From: Candidatus Promineifilum breve
GTDB lineage: Bacteria; Chloroflexota; Anaerolineae; Promineifilales; Promineifilaceae
Assembly: GCF_900066015.1 (NCBI RefSeq)
Contig: NZ_LN890655.1
Span: 1,838,726-1,902,725, forward strand
Direction: 5' to 3'
DNA length: 64,000 nucleotides
This document shows positions 56,349-64,000 of this stretch, one piece after another (the first letter of the stretch is position 1; every line of letters begins with the position of its first letter). A program made the translations under genes and the position numbers. The notes beneath the pieces are model-generated. The model did not search any database. It saw only the letters and a program-made list of their open reading frames with translations, and was not told the DNA's origin.

Positions 56349-56597
56349 TCAATTAGCGTAACTCTCCTCAAGATAACGGTCATGTTCCCGTGCCAAGTCA
56401 TCGACGCCACTGGTGTATTGACCAATCACACTGAGCGCTCGCCGCTTGCGTTCTTCGGTATCAAGGAATGGCCGTGAACGCAGCATGGTATCCACGCTCA
56501 TGCGTATCAGTTCGGCCATCGACTTGCCCTCTTCGGCCGCCAACTCCCGCAAGGCAAATGCCTGCTCTTCAGTCAGTAGGATCTGGGTTCTGATCAT
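56349..56597 (-). CDS. Ribbon-helix-helix antitoxin (VapB-like)
   Basis: An 82-residue CopG/RHH-type antitoxin: MIRTQILLTEEQAFALRELAAEEGKSMAELIRMSVDTMLR is the DNA-binding part and the rest is the toxin-binding tail. Its stop overlaps the toxin start by two bases, the usual coupling in vapBC operons. It would repress its own promoter, with a TATAAT on the minus strand at 56645-56640. The partner toxin is broken, so it has no local target. Confidence 0.85.
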   Translation of the reverse strand: MIRTQILLTEEQAFALRELAAEEGKSMAELIRMSVDTMLRSRPFLDTEERKRRALSVIGQYTSGVDDLAREHDRYLEESYAN

Positions 56598-56639
56598 ATT
56601 GCGCCCGTATTACATCAGTTTATTGCTTATGATGTATCT

Positions 56640-56645
56640 ATTATA
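56640..56645 (-). promoter_or_regulatory. -10 box of the antitoxin operon
   Basis: TATAAT on the minus strand, 43 bp before the antitoxin ATG; a TTTGTC-like -35 lies at about 17 bp. The rest of the gap from 56646 to 56794 holds no recognised gene. Confidence 0.45.
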
Positions 56646-56794
56646 TAGAGGATGCGTTTAAGGACAAATGGTCTGTGGACAGCCAACAGAAACCCGATCT
56701 CGAATACCGGCTCACGCCCAACAAGTTCCAGCAGTTCAACAAATTCCATTGCAATAACTTACGCAAATATGGAAGTTACTGCTATGGAATCAAT

Positions 56795-58369
56795 CTATGC
56801 CTGCACCTCAACCACCACCCCTTCCTCCGCCCACTCATACAGCAGGGCCGCGTTGTCCGAGCTGAGCAGGATGCAGCCATAGGTCACCGGATGGCCCAGG
56901 TCGCCCGTCCACAGCAGTTGCGAGTTGCCGCGCGTGGGGAAGCCGTGGAAGCCGTTCATGAAGTCGGAGGTCGGCACGGGGCGATAGATACCCATGAACG
57001 ACGGCATCCACAGATCCCAATTGCCGGCGTAGGCGTTCGGCTCGTGGGATTGCACCTGGAAGATACCCGGCGCGGTGGGGCTGCCGGCGATGCCGCTGCT
57101 CGACGACCAATCCCACTTCAATTGCCCGTTCTCATAGACCCGTGTGCGCTGCTCGCTCAGGCTGACGACGATGCGCTTGCCGGGCACGGGCGGCAGCGGC
57201 AGCAGCGCGTCGGCGGCGGGGATGGCGATCTCCTGTCCGACCGTCAGCGCGTCCACGCCGGGGTTGAGCTGCTGGAGCCACGGGTACGGGATGCCGTAGT
57301 CGTAGCCGATGCTCGATAGCGTCTCGCCCGATTGCACGGTGTGGCGGCGCTCCGGGTGGCGGACGCGCGCCGCGGCCGTGGCGCTCTGGGCCTGGATGGC
57401 TTCGCTGAGGGCGGCCAGCGTGGCGTCCTCATCCAAATAGCGGCCGTCGCCCATCTCCGCCTCCAGCGTATCGAGGAAGGCCACGCCGATCTGCCGGTCG
57501 AGCGACCAGCTAAACGGGTCGGCCGCCGCCGGATCGACCGCCAGACGCAACCAGTCGCCCCAGACGGTGGACGCGACGGGCCAGGCGAAGCGCTCATCGC
57601 GCACCGGGTCATAAGCCTCCAGCGTGACCGTGGTCGCCAACATGCGGTTGGCTTCGTCCACGGCGGCCGACACGTCACTGACGGCGGCGGGCACGGGCCG
57701 CGTCACCAGCGGCAGTTGCCGGGCGGCCAGCACCCCGGCCGGGTCGGCCGACAGCGCGGCCAGCGTGGCCTCCATGTCCAACTCGCGCCCCTCAGCGGCG
57801 GGGCTGGCCTCGGCCCGCCCGCCGCCGATGCGCACCCCGGCATCGACCGGGGCCACGGCCAGTTGCGGGGCCAGTTCGGCCAACGTTTGCCGCGCCGCGA
57901 CCGGATCGAAGCGCCAGACCGGCGGCGTGTCGAACCAGGCCGCGCCGTCGGCGGCGATGGCCCGCAGGCTGCCGAGCGAGCGTCCTTTTTGGGCGGCGGC
58001 GGCGGCCGTGGCCGGCGCGTCGAGCGTCAGGCCCAGCGCCGCCGGCCCCACCGGCCAGGCCACTTCGCCGTTTTGCAGGCTGATCGTCTGCGTGTCCCAT
58101 TGGCTTTGCAGCGCGGCGGCGGCTTCGGCCGTCGTCCGGCCGCCCAACGGCACGCCCAACGCCGACACGCCGGGCAGCACGCGCTCGCGGGCATAGACGA
58201 ACGACAGGCCGCCGGCCAATATGCCGATGATCACCACGGCCAGCAACATCGCCGGCAGCAGTAGCCACAACAGCCAACGGCCGCGGCGGGCCGGCGGGGG
58301 CGTGGGCGGCGCGTTTCGCGCGCCGGGCGCGGGATAGAATTGGGTGTGTCGGTTCTCTTTCGCGGGCAT
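56795..58369 (-). CDS. L,D-transpeptidase with LysM and YoaR-like peptidoglycan-binding domain
   Basis: A 524-residue membrane-anchored protein with an N-terminal cytoplasmic tail (about 1-30) and one TM (LWLLLPAMLLAVVIIGILAGGLSFVYA). YoaR/PG_binding_4-like domains occupy about 60-320, and a LysM domain (HTVQSGETLSSIGYDYGIPYPWLQQLNP, about 340-390) follows. The C-terminal YkuD domain has catalytic Cys499 in HPVTYGCILLSSDNA. YkuD enzymes form 3-3 cross-links in peptidoglycan. The usual Arg after the SxGCIR motif is not present, reading GCILLSS. Acts outside the membrane on the cell wall. Confidence 0.88.
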   Translation of the reverse strand: MPAKENRHTQFYPAPGARNAPPTPPPARRGRWLLWLLLPAMLLAVVIIGILAGGLSFVYARERVLPGVSALGVPLGGRTTAEAAAALQSQWDTQTISLQNGEVAWPVGPAALGLTLDAPATAAAAAQKGRSLGSLRAIAADGAAWFDTPPVWRFDPVAARQTLAELAPQLAVAPVDAGVRIGGGRAEASPAAEGRELDMEATLAALSADPAGVLAARQLPLVTRPVPAAVSDVSAAVDEANRMLATTVTLEAYDPVRDERFAWPVASTVWGDWLRLAVDPAAADPFSWSLDRQIGVAFLDTLEAEMGDGRYLDEDATLAALSEAIQAQSATAAARVRHPERRHTVQSGETLSSIGYDYGIPYPWLQQLNPGVDALTVGQEIAIPAADALLPLPPVPGKRIVVSLSEQRTRVYENGQLKWDWSSSSGIAGSPTAPGIFQVQSHEPNAYAGNWDLWMPSFMGIYRPVPTSDFMNGFHGFPTRGNSQLLWTGDLGHPVTYGCILLSSDNAALLYEWAEEGVVVEVQA

Positions 58370-58465
58370 GGGCCAACGTCCTAACGTGTTAGATTTCTAC
58401 CGTTATAACGTTGTGGACGTGCTCGCGGTTCCCGGTCTTACGGAGGCGTAGGGCAGGCGTAGGCT

Positions 58466-58560
58466 TGTAGGGCGGGATGGCATCCCGCCCCACTCCACCT
58501 TATAGCGCGAATTGATACTCCGCGAAGATCGAAGAGGCGGGATACCATCCCGCCCTACAT
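58466..58560. repeat. GGGCGGGAT palindrome pair
   Basis: GTAGGGCGGGATGG and CATCCCGCCCC (58467-58491) and GGCGGGATACCATCCCGCCC (58536-58555) match the family at 12378-12478. They also form a larger inverted pair, TGTAGGGCGGGATGG/CCATCCCGCCCTACA. The right end lies 2 bp before the dehydrogenase stop codon. Confidence 0.72.
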
Positions 58561-58561
58561 A

Positions 58562-59812
58562 TTAGACCCAGCCGCGGGCGCGGACGGCCTCGGCCACGCG
58601 GGTGACGGCCACCAGATAGGCGGCGACGCGCGTCTCCACGCCCCGCTCCACGGCCATCTGATGCACGGCGTGGAAGGCGGTGGTCATCTTCTGGTCGAGC
58701 CGCTCCTGCACCAACTCTTCGCTCCAGTAGAAGCCGTAGGTATTCTGCACCATCTCGAAATAGGACACGGTGACGCCGCCGGCGTTGCACAGGAAGTCGG
58801 GGATGATGTAGATGCCCTTCTGGGTCAGAATCTGGTCGGCATCGGGCGTCGTCGGGCCGTTCGCCAGCTCGGCCACGATGCGGGCCTGGATGCGGTCGGC
58901 GTTGGCGCTGGTCAACTGGTTCTCGATGGCGGCGGGGATGAGGATATCGACCGGCAACTCCAGCAGTTGGGAATTGGTGATCGTCTCGCTGCCCTCCACG
59001 CCGCCAACCTTGCCGGCGCGGCGCAGATGGGCGCTGACGACGGTCGGGTCCAGGCCGTTCTCGCTATAGATCGCGCCGAACTCGTCGCTGACGGCCACGA
59101 CCTTCAGACCGAGCAGATCATGGGCCAGCCGGTGGGCAAAGCTGCCGACGTTGCCGTAGCCCTGGATGGCGCAGGTGGCCCCCTTCAGCGGCAGGTCGAG
59201 CAACTTGGCCGCCTCGCGAATGGTCACCATGCCGCCCATGGCCGTGGCCGGGCCGCGCCCGGCCGACCCGCCCAGGATCATGGGCTTGCCGGTGATGACG
59301 CCCGGCTCGTGTTTGCCGGTGAGGACTTCGTATTCGTCCAGCATCCAGGCCATGATCTGCGGGTTGGTGTTGACGTCGGGGGCGGGCACGTCCTGCTTGA
59401 GACCGATGAAGCGGGACACGGCGCGCATGTAGCCGCGGCTGAGGCGCTCCAACTCGCCGGCCGACATGGCCCGCGGGTTGCAGATGACGCCGCCCTTGCC
59501 GCCGCCCAACGGCACGTCGGCCACGGCCGTCTTCCACGTCATCCACGCCGACAGGGCGCGCACGGTGTCGATGGTCTCGTCGGGGTGGAAGCGAATGCCG
59601 CCCTTGGCCGGGCCGCGGGCGTCGTTATATTGCACGCGAAACGCCTTGAAGGTCTGCGTGTGGCCGTCATCCATCCGCACCGGAATGCTGAAATGGAATT
59701 CGCGCAGCGGCTCGCGCAAGAAGGCGTGCATATCCGGATCAAGTTCCAGAAAGGCGGCGGCCTTGTCTAGCTGGGCCTGGGCAATGGCAAACGGGTTCAA
59801 ATTTTCGGTCAT
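58562..59812 (-). CDS. Glu/Leu/Phe/Val dehydrogenase family protein (glutamate dehydrogenase-like)
   Basis: A 416-residue oxidative deaminase counted from MTENLNPFAIAQAQLDKAA; the frame is open 13 codons further but the start at 59812 fits the family. Catalytic features: KGGIRFHPDETIDTVRALSAWMTWKTAVADVPLGGGKGGVICNP with the active-site Lys residues, and the NAD(P)-binding VQGYGNVGSFAHRLAHDLLGL. PAPDVNTNPQIMAWMLDEYEVLTG is also conserved. It most likely interconverts glutamate and 2-oxoglutarate with ammonia; substrate among the family is inferred. Confidence 0.9.
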   Translation of the reverse strand: MTENLNPFAIAQAQLDKAAAFLELDPDMHAFLREPLREFHFSIPVRMDDGHTQTFKAFRVQYNDARGPAKGGIRFHPDETIDTVRALSAWMTWKTAVADVPLGGGKGGVICNPRAMSAGELERLSRGYMRAVSRFIGLKQDVPAPDVNTNPQIMAWMLDEYEVLTGKHEPGVITGKPMILGGSAGRGPATAMGGMVTIREAAKLLDLPLKGATCAIQGYGNVGSFAHRLAHDLLGLKVVAVSDEFGAIYSENGLDPTVVSAHLRRAGKVGGVEGSETITNSQLLELPVDILIPAAIENQLTSANADRIQARIVAELANGPTTPDADQILTQKGIYIIPDFLCNAGGVTVSYFEMVQNTYGFYWSEELVQERLDQKMTTAFHAVHQMAVERGVETRVAAYLVAVTRVAEAVRARGWV

Positions 59813-59961
59813 GGCTCGGTTCAAAGCTCCTGTGAGAATTGTGGGATTCAACTAACCGGCTGCCGGCCCCCGCCGGCGGCTAACTAAAATCGCCAGACAC
59901 CGAACGGCCCTGGCGATCTCATGTTCTATTCGAAATGTGCGCGCGGACGGCCCGCGCCCAC

Positions 59962-61488
59962 TCAGCGGACGGCGAAAAAGTGCCGTCCCCAGGGGGCCAG
60001 TTCGACGAAGAGGCCCATATTCAGCATCTCGTCGCCGCCCCATTCATACGTCGTATCGTCCATCACGTCGATGAACACCCAGTTCTGCCCGGCCAGATCG
60101 GGCCAGGGCAACTGCACCCGCGCCTGCGAGGTGTGGGGCGAAAGGTTAACGACGATCACGCGCCGCTCGTCGCCCGCCTCCCAGCACCAGGCGGCCAGGT
60201 TATTATAGCTCGTATTATCCGGCCATCCGTTCAATGCGCAAAGTCGCCATTGCCCATCGCGCAGGGCCGGGTGCTGGATGGCGTTGACCAGGCGGCGATA
60301 GAAAGCGGCCAAGGCGCGGTCGATCGGTTCCTCGGGCCGGCGGGTCAGGAACACCGGCAGGCGGGTGATGAGGCCCTCGAATTGCCCCTGATGAAACAGC
60401 TTGGCTCCGGGCAGCGTGTAGGCGGCCACGGCGTTGGTCAGCGCCCGGCCGCCGCCAAAAGTGGCCGCGGCCCGCGCCTCGTAGTGGTTCTCGACGTAGC
60501 GCACCAGTTGTTCCTGATAGGCCGGGTCGGCCGTCAGATGGTCGCGCAGCGCCACGGGGTTGGAGTAGACCAGGCGCGCATACAGCCGTTTGTCATAGCA
60601 GAAATCGAACCCCTGCTGCATCAACTCCCATTCCATATCGCCATGCGCCTCGGCGATGAGCCGCAGGTGGGGGAATTGGGCGCGGACGGCGGGCAGAATC
60701 TCGCGCCAATACTCTACCTCGGGCGGGTCGCCGGCCCGCTCGCCCCACGTATGCAGGAAGGCGTCGGTCGTCATCAGGGCGGCCATGTCGCAGCGCAAGC
60801 CGTCGCACTGGGCGGCCACGTCGAGCAAGGTGGCGATCATTGCCCGGCGCAGGGCGGGGCTGAAAGCGTTGAGCTGGGCCACGTCGGGCCAGGGGGGGAA
60901 GTTGGGGTCGCGGCCGTGGGCGATGACCCGGCCGTTGACCTCGAAGTATTGGTCGGGCTTGGCGGCCAAATCTTCAGCCGTGCCGGCGATGAAGTAGTCC
61001 GGGTGGTCGGTCAGCCACGGGTGGTCGGGGGCCACATGGTTGGGCACCAGATCGAGGATCAGCCCCATGCCGCGTTCGGCCAGCGCTGCCCGCGCGGCGG
61101 CCAACCCCTGGGGGCCGCCGAGGTCGCCATCGACGGCGTAATCGCGCACACAAAAGGGCGAGGCGGCGATGTCGGCCGTCTGCACGTCGGGCAGCGCGGC
61201 GGCCAACGTCCGGTGCAGGGCCTCGTTAGCCAGGGCCAACGCCAGCCCGGCCGGGCTGCGCTGCCAGACGCCCAACAACCAGACGGCATCGAAGCGGAAG
61301 GCGGCGATTTCGTCCCAGGCCGCGGCGGGCACGTTGCCGAGCGTGATCGACTCGCCAAAGCGGCGGCTCAATTCGCGCAGCCAGAGGCGGGTGTTGATCT
61401 CATAGATCGCCGGGCGCGGCGGCAAGGCCAAGCCTGCCGGCGGCGATTTCGCGCGTTTCTTCGGACCGGGTGGCGACATATTGGACAC
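59962..61488 (-). CDS. GH13 alpha-amylase-family protein with altered catalytic residue
   Basis: A 508-residue GH13 protein. The barrel has region I ILDLVPNHV, region II GLRCDMA (D234, nucleophile), region III LIAEAHGDMEW (E280, acid/base) and QQGFDFCYDKRLYARLVY. Region IV, where ENHDEPR carries the transition-state Asp, reads VENHYEARAAATFGG with Tyr336 in place of Asp. A C-terminal beta-domain follows. No signal peptide. It belongs to a cytoplasmic GH13 group linked to glycogen or trehalose metabolism. Activity is doubtful with this substitution. Confidence 0.85.
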   Translation of the reverse strand: MSNMSPPGPKKRAKSPPAGLALPPRPAIYEINTRLWLRELSRRFGESITLGNVPAAAWDEIAAFRFDAVWLLGVWQRSPAGLALALANEALHRTLAAALPDVQTADIAASPFCVRDYAVDGDLGGPQGLAAARAALAERGMGLILDLVPNHVAPDHPWLTDHPDYFIAGTAEDLAAKPDQYFEVNGRVIAHGRDPNFPPWPDVAQLNAFSPALRRAMIATLLDVAAQCDGLRCDMAALMTTDAFLHTWGERAGDPPEVEYWREILPAVRAQFPHLRLIAEAHGDMEWELMQQGFDFCYDKRLYARLVYSNPVALRDHLTADPAYQEQLVRYVENHYEARAAATFGGGRALTNAVAAYTLPGAKLFHQGQFEGLITRLPVFLTRRPEEPIDRALAAFYRRLVNAIQHPALRDGQWRLCALNGWPDNTSYNNLAAWCWEAGDERRVIVVNLSPHTSQARVQLPWPDLAGQNWVFIDVMDDTTYEWGGDEMLNMGLFVELAPWGRHFFAVR

Positions 61489-61549
61489 TCCTCAAGTATA
61501 TGCCCAATTCTGACCCAGGCGCGTTGATTGTGCAACCTTGGTTAATAAC

Positions 61550-64000
61550 CTATGGCAAAATACCCAGGCGCTGGCCGAGCGTCTGCAAGGCATAGCCAAA
61601 ACCATTCACCAGGCTCAGCAGAGCAAACACACCCACCAGGAAAATCAACAGGTTCAGGATGGGCAGCAGCAGCGTGCGCCAGCCGCGCAGCCGATGGGCC
61701 TGGTTCACGCCTAGCCAGACGGCAACGAACGAGAACAGGGTCACCCCAACCTGGACTATTTCGGCCACCGGCGTGATCAGGCGCAAAAACTCAAACAGAT
61801 GGATCACCTGGACGAAGCCCAACACGCGAAACGTCTCGGTGTAAGTGCCCTTACCGCGCAGGACACGGGCCGTGCTGTGCAGAAGGGCCACGCTCAGCAC
61901 CCACAGCGCGTATCGACCACCGAAAACGAGAGGCAGGCCGAAATCAGACGTGGTGGCGTCAACAATCGAAGTCGCCGCGACGCCGACCAGGCTGAGCAGC
62001 AGGGCCGGGCCGGTCATCGTCCCCAGCAGGGCGATGACGCGGTAGGCGGCGCGATCGAGGACGAGCGCCCGCAGCGCCAGCTCCGGCCACATGTTGACCA
62101 GCTTCAGCCCGGCCAGCAGGTTGCCCGGCTGCCAGTCGTCGCGCGGCGGGGGCGCGGGTTCGACCAGGGGCACGGGCCGGTCGCGCCGGGCGTTCAGCAG
62201 GGCGAACAGTTCAATGGCGTTGCGCGTCGGCGGCACGGCCATATCGGCCGGATGCAGCAGAAACGAATCGGTCTGCTCGCCGCCCAGCCCGCCGTGGTTG
62301 CCGATGAGTTCCTCCAGCGCGGCGACCGTGCCATCGGGGTAGAGGGTGCTGATGATGATCAGGTCGCCGGCGCTGGGAAAATCGGCCACGCGCCGCACCT
62401 GCCAGGCGCGCAGCTCCACGTCGCCGTAGGGCAGCAGCGGGTCCTCGCCCTCCACGACGTCGCTATGGAGATTGCGGACGCCGCGCTTGCCGAGGACGAC
62501 CGGCGTCTGGCCATCGCGGACGACGACGAAGCCCACGCCCTCATGCCCCACGACGGCGGCCGTCATGCCGGGGAAGGCGGCGTCGAGTTCGGCCCGCGTG
62601 GCCCGGTGGCCGAAGGCATGGAAATAGACCTGGGCCAGATTGCCGCTGCCGCAGAAGGTGACGTCGGCAACGGCCGCCTGATCGCGCTCGGCCTCTTGCA
62701 AGGTGCGCTCGGCCGCTTTTTGCAGTTGCCGGGTGGTGGCCTGGCCGACGCGACCGCCCATGCCCTGGGCATTGATGTTGCCCAATTCGGCCGCCGCCGA
62801 GGCCACCGACAGCGAGCCGTCGTCGCCACCGGCGGTCTGGGTGATGATTGTGCCGGCGGGCATGTGGGTCTGGATGAACTCCTTGAGCGTGTAGCCGTAG
62901 CGCATCTTGAACGTCGGGCCGAATGATTGGCCGTGGTCGGACAGCAGCAGCAGCTCATAATGGCGCGGCGCTTTGGTGGCGATGACCTCGCGCACCGCGC
63001 CGATGGTGCGGTCGAAGCCGCGCAGGGTGCCGAAGGCGTGGCTCGACCACGGCCCGGAGTGGTGGGCCACCTCGTCGTAGCCCGGCCAGGTGGTATAGAT
63101 GGCCGGCTCGCCGCGGATGATCTGCATGATGGTCAGCGAACCCGACACCTCACGCATGAAGACCGTGGTGGCGGCGCGGATGAATGGGTATAAATGGCCC
63201 AGGCGATTCAGCCGTGGCTGCACGCCGCCGATGACGTCGCGCCCAAATTGCCACACCTCCCTCAGACTCTCGCCCAGAAATTTACCCAACACGCGCATCA
63301 GAAAGTTGGGGTTCAGCAGCAACAGGTAAACGTCGTTGGCGCGGGCGCGCTTCTGTTCGCTCGTGCCGCCGCGCAGGTCGGAAGCCGTCAGCAGCGACAG
63401 CATGGCGTCGCCGTTCACCATATTGTTGACGCTGGCCCCATCGCGCAAAAGTCCCTGGCCATTGGCATAGCGGGCGTTGATCTCGGCCGCGTCATTGCCG
63501 GAGACGAACAGCCGGCCACGGGCCTTGTCGTACCAGCGAAAGGCGGGGATGTCGTAGTTGTCGCCGAAGAGGATGCCGGCCTGGCAGGCCGAGGTCTGCG
63601 AGGGCAGGCCGCAGTCGGTGCGCGACAGGACGTAGCCGTCCTGTTCGATCATCGCCTCCACGTGGGGCATGTAGCCGCCGGCGATGGCTTTCTGGATGTG
63701 GTGGTAGCTCAGGCCGTCGATTTCCAGCATGACCAGCGCCGTCGTGTCGCTTGTGGCCCCGACGGGGCGCTGGCGGGCCAGGCGCCTTTCGATGACCCCC
63801 TCGTAGAAGCTGTTGGTATCCTCGATCCCGATCAGGGCGTTGATCAACATGCCGACCAGGGCCAACACGATGCCGCCGAAGAAGGCCGGCAGCCAGCCGG
63901 TGACGACGAAACCGGGGCCGGTCAGATTGTCTGTGATGCGCAGCATGACCGCGTTGACGAAGAAGCCGGCCACGAACAGGACGATGAAGCCCAGCGGCAG
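61550..64000 (-). CDS. Membrane-bound alkaline-phosphatase-superfamily phosphodiesterase (5' end outside window)
   Basis: At least 816 codons, open through the right edge; upstream codons continue the hydrophobic stretch LPLGFIVLFVAGFFVNAVM, so the start is missing. A holin-like N-terminal membrane domain is followed by a soluble type I phosphodiesterase/nucleotide pyrophosphatase-like domain. Its metal-site residues are Asp in LEIDGLSYHH, Thr in LPSQTSACQAG (nucleophile), Asp/His in GYDEVAHHSGP and DHG in LLSDHGQSFG. Four to five TM segments close the protein. Holin-phosphodiesterase fusions of this kind occur in Chloroflexota and Actinobacteria. Substrate unknown. Confidence 0.85.
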   Translation of the reverse strand: MPLGFIVLFVAGFFVNAVMLRITDNLTGPGFVVTGWLPAFFGGIVLALVGMLINALIGIEDTNSFYEGVIERRLARQRPVGATSDTTALVMLEIDGLSYHHIQKAIAGGYMPHVEAMIEQDGYVLSRTDCGLPSQTSACQAGILFGDNYDIPAFRWYDKARGRLFVSGNDAAEINARYANGQGLLRDGASVNNMVNGDAMLSLLTASDLRGGTSEQKRARANDVYLLLLNPNFLMRVLGKFLGESLREVWQFGRDVIGGVQPRLNRLGHLYPFIRAATTVFMREVSGSLTIMQIIRGEPAIYTTWPGYDEVAHHSGPWSSHAFGTLRGFDRTIGAVREVIATKAPRHYELLLLSDHGQSFGPTFKMRYGYTLKEFIQTHMPAGTIITQTAGGDDGSLSVASAAAELGNINAQGMGGRVGQATTRQLQKAAERTLQEAERDQAAVADVTFCGSGNLAQVYFHAFGHRATRAELDAAFPGMTAAVVGHEGVGFVVVRDGQTPVVLGKRGVRNLHSDVVEGEDPLLPYGDVELRAWQVRRVADFPSAGDLIIISTLYPDGTVAALEELIGNHGGLGGEQTDSFLLHPADMAVPPTRNAIELFALLNARRDRPVPLVEPAPPPRDDWQPGNLLAGLKLVNMWPELALRALVLDRAAYRVIALLGTMTGPALLLSLVGVAATSIVDATTSDFGLPLVFGGRYALWVLSVALLHSTARVLRGKGTYTETFRVLGFVQVIHLFEFLRLITPVAEIVQVGVTLFSFVAVWLGVNQAHRLRGWRTLLLPILNLLIFLVGVFALLSLVNGFGYALQTLGQRLGILP

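Larger units (their letters stand above)
55019..56352 (-). pseudogene. PIN-domain (VapC-like) toxin split by an IS982-family element
   Basis: The gene starts at TTG 56352-56350 overlapping the antitoxin stop (ATTGA). Its N-terminal part reads TIFIDTSAFLAIFAADDRYH up to 56226, and it continues after the element at 55299 with YILVETLTLLQRRLG, ending at 55019. Removing the element plus one 6-bp target duplication restores one uninterrupted PIN protein of about 134 residues with the four acidic residues (IDTS, LVET, LVDCSAF, FDAHY). Intact VapC toxins cleave RNA. Here the open part before the insertion is too short to be active. Confidence 0.88.

Noticed and set aside
56646-56794. Possible gene remnant upstream of the antitoxin (plus-strand stretch reading DSQQKPDLEYRLTPNKFQQF)
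   Set aside because: Short, no similarity recognised, and the frame runs on into antisense of the L,D-transpeptidase gene.

Overview
The window is a gene-dense, GC-rich stretch of a bacterial chromosome, most likely from a Chloroflexota member (Anaerolineae/Caldilineae-like; inference). The support is: large MalT/LAL-type LuxR regulators, a cyclase-STAND-TPR protein, an upper mevalonate pathway of archaeal type (DUF35 protein, thiolase, HMG-CoA synthase, HMG-CoA reductase), lipoproteins with long Glu/Ala/Pro linkers, and many palindromic intergenic repeats. No rRNA, tRNA, CRISPR array or replication origin was seen.

Layout. 1-6.3 kb: two tandem paralogous secreted M4-type metallopeptidases with a PA domain inserted in the catalytic unit; the first runs off the left edge, and the upstream leaders are duplicated too. 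6.3-13.4 kb (minus strand): pgeF-like gene, orphan OmpR-type response regulator, NUDIX hydrolase, and an AttEFGH-like set (ATPase, FtsX-type permease, AttH/CrtC-like exported protein). 13.4-32.9 kb: a glycan-uptake locus. An Opp/Dpp-type ABC importer, MFS transporter, ChbG/YdjC deacetylase, GH2 beta-mannosidase and GH3 beta-glucosidase lie on the plus strand, flanked by two LAL regulators. 33-37.4 kb: small membrane proteins, a zinc-independent oxidoreductase and a small conserved protein. 37.5-41.9 kb (minus): the mevalonate cluster. 42-44.4 kb: a long RelA/SpoT homologue whose hydrolase motifs are intact but whose synthetase motifs are degraded. 44.6-49.2 kb: a CBM48/isoamylase-N protein, an orphan Phd-like antitoxin and an FTR1 iron-permease operon containing a 52-residue Cys-rich protein. 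49.3-55 kb (minus): S9 peptidase and cyclase-STAND-TPR protein. 55-56.6 kb: a VapBC-like pair whose PIN toxin is split by an IS982-family element. 56.8-64 kb (minus): L,D-transpeptidase, Glu/Leu-type dehydrogenase, a GH13 protein with an altered catalytic residue, and a membrane phosphodiesterase running off the right edge.

How it works together (inference). The central locus would import beta-linked oligosaccharides (mannan or glucomannan type) and hydrolyse them inside the cell, under control of one or both LAL regulators. The mevalonate cluster makes mevalonate for isoprenoid lipids. The FTR1 operon takes up iron.

The main points for a second look are: catalytic-residue losses in three enzymes (Rel synthetase domain, thiolase, GH13); the exact IS insertion in the PIN toxin; palindromic repeat families that touch or supply the 3' ends of coding sequences; a probable leaderless regulator mRNA; and the tandem PA-M4 peptidases with conserved leaders.
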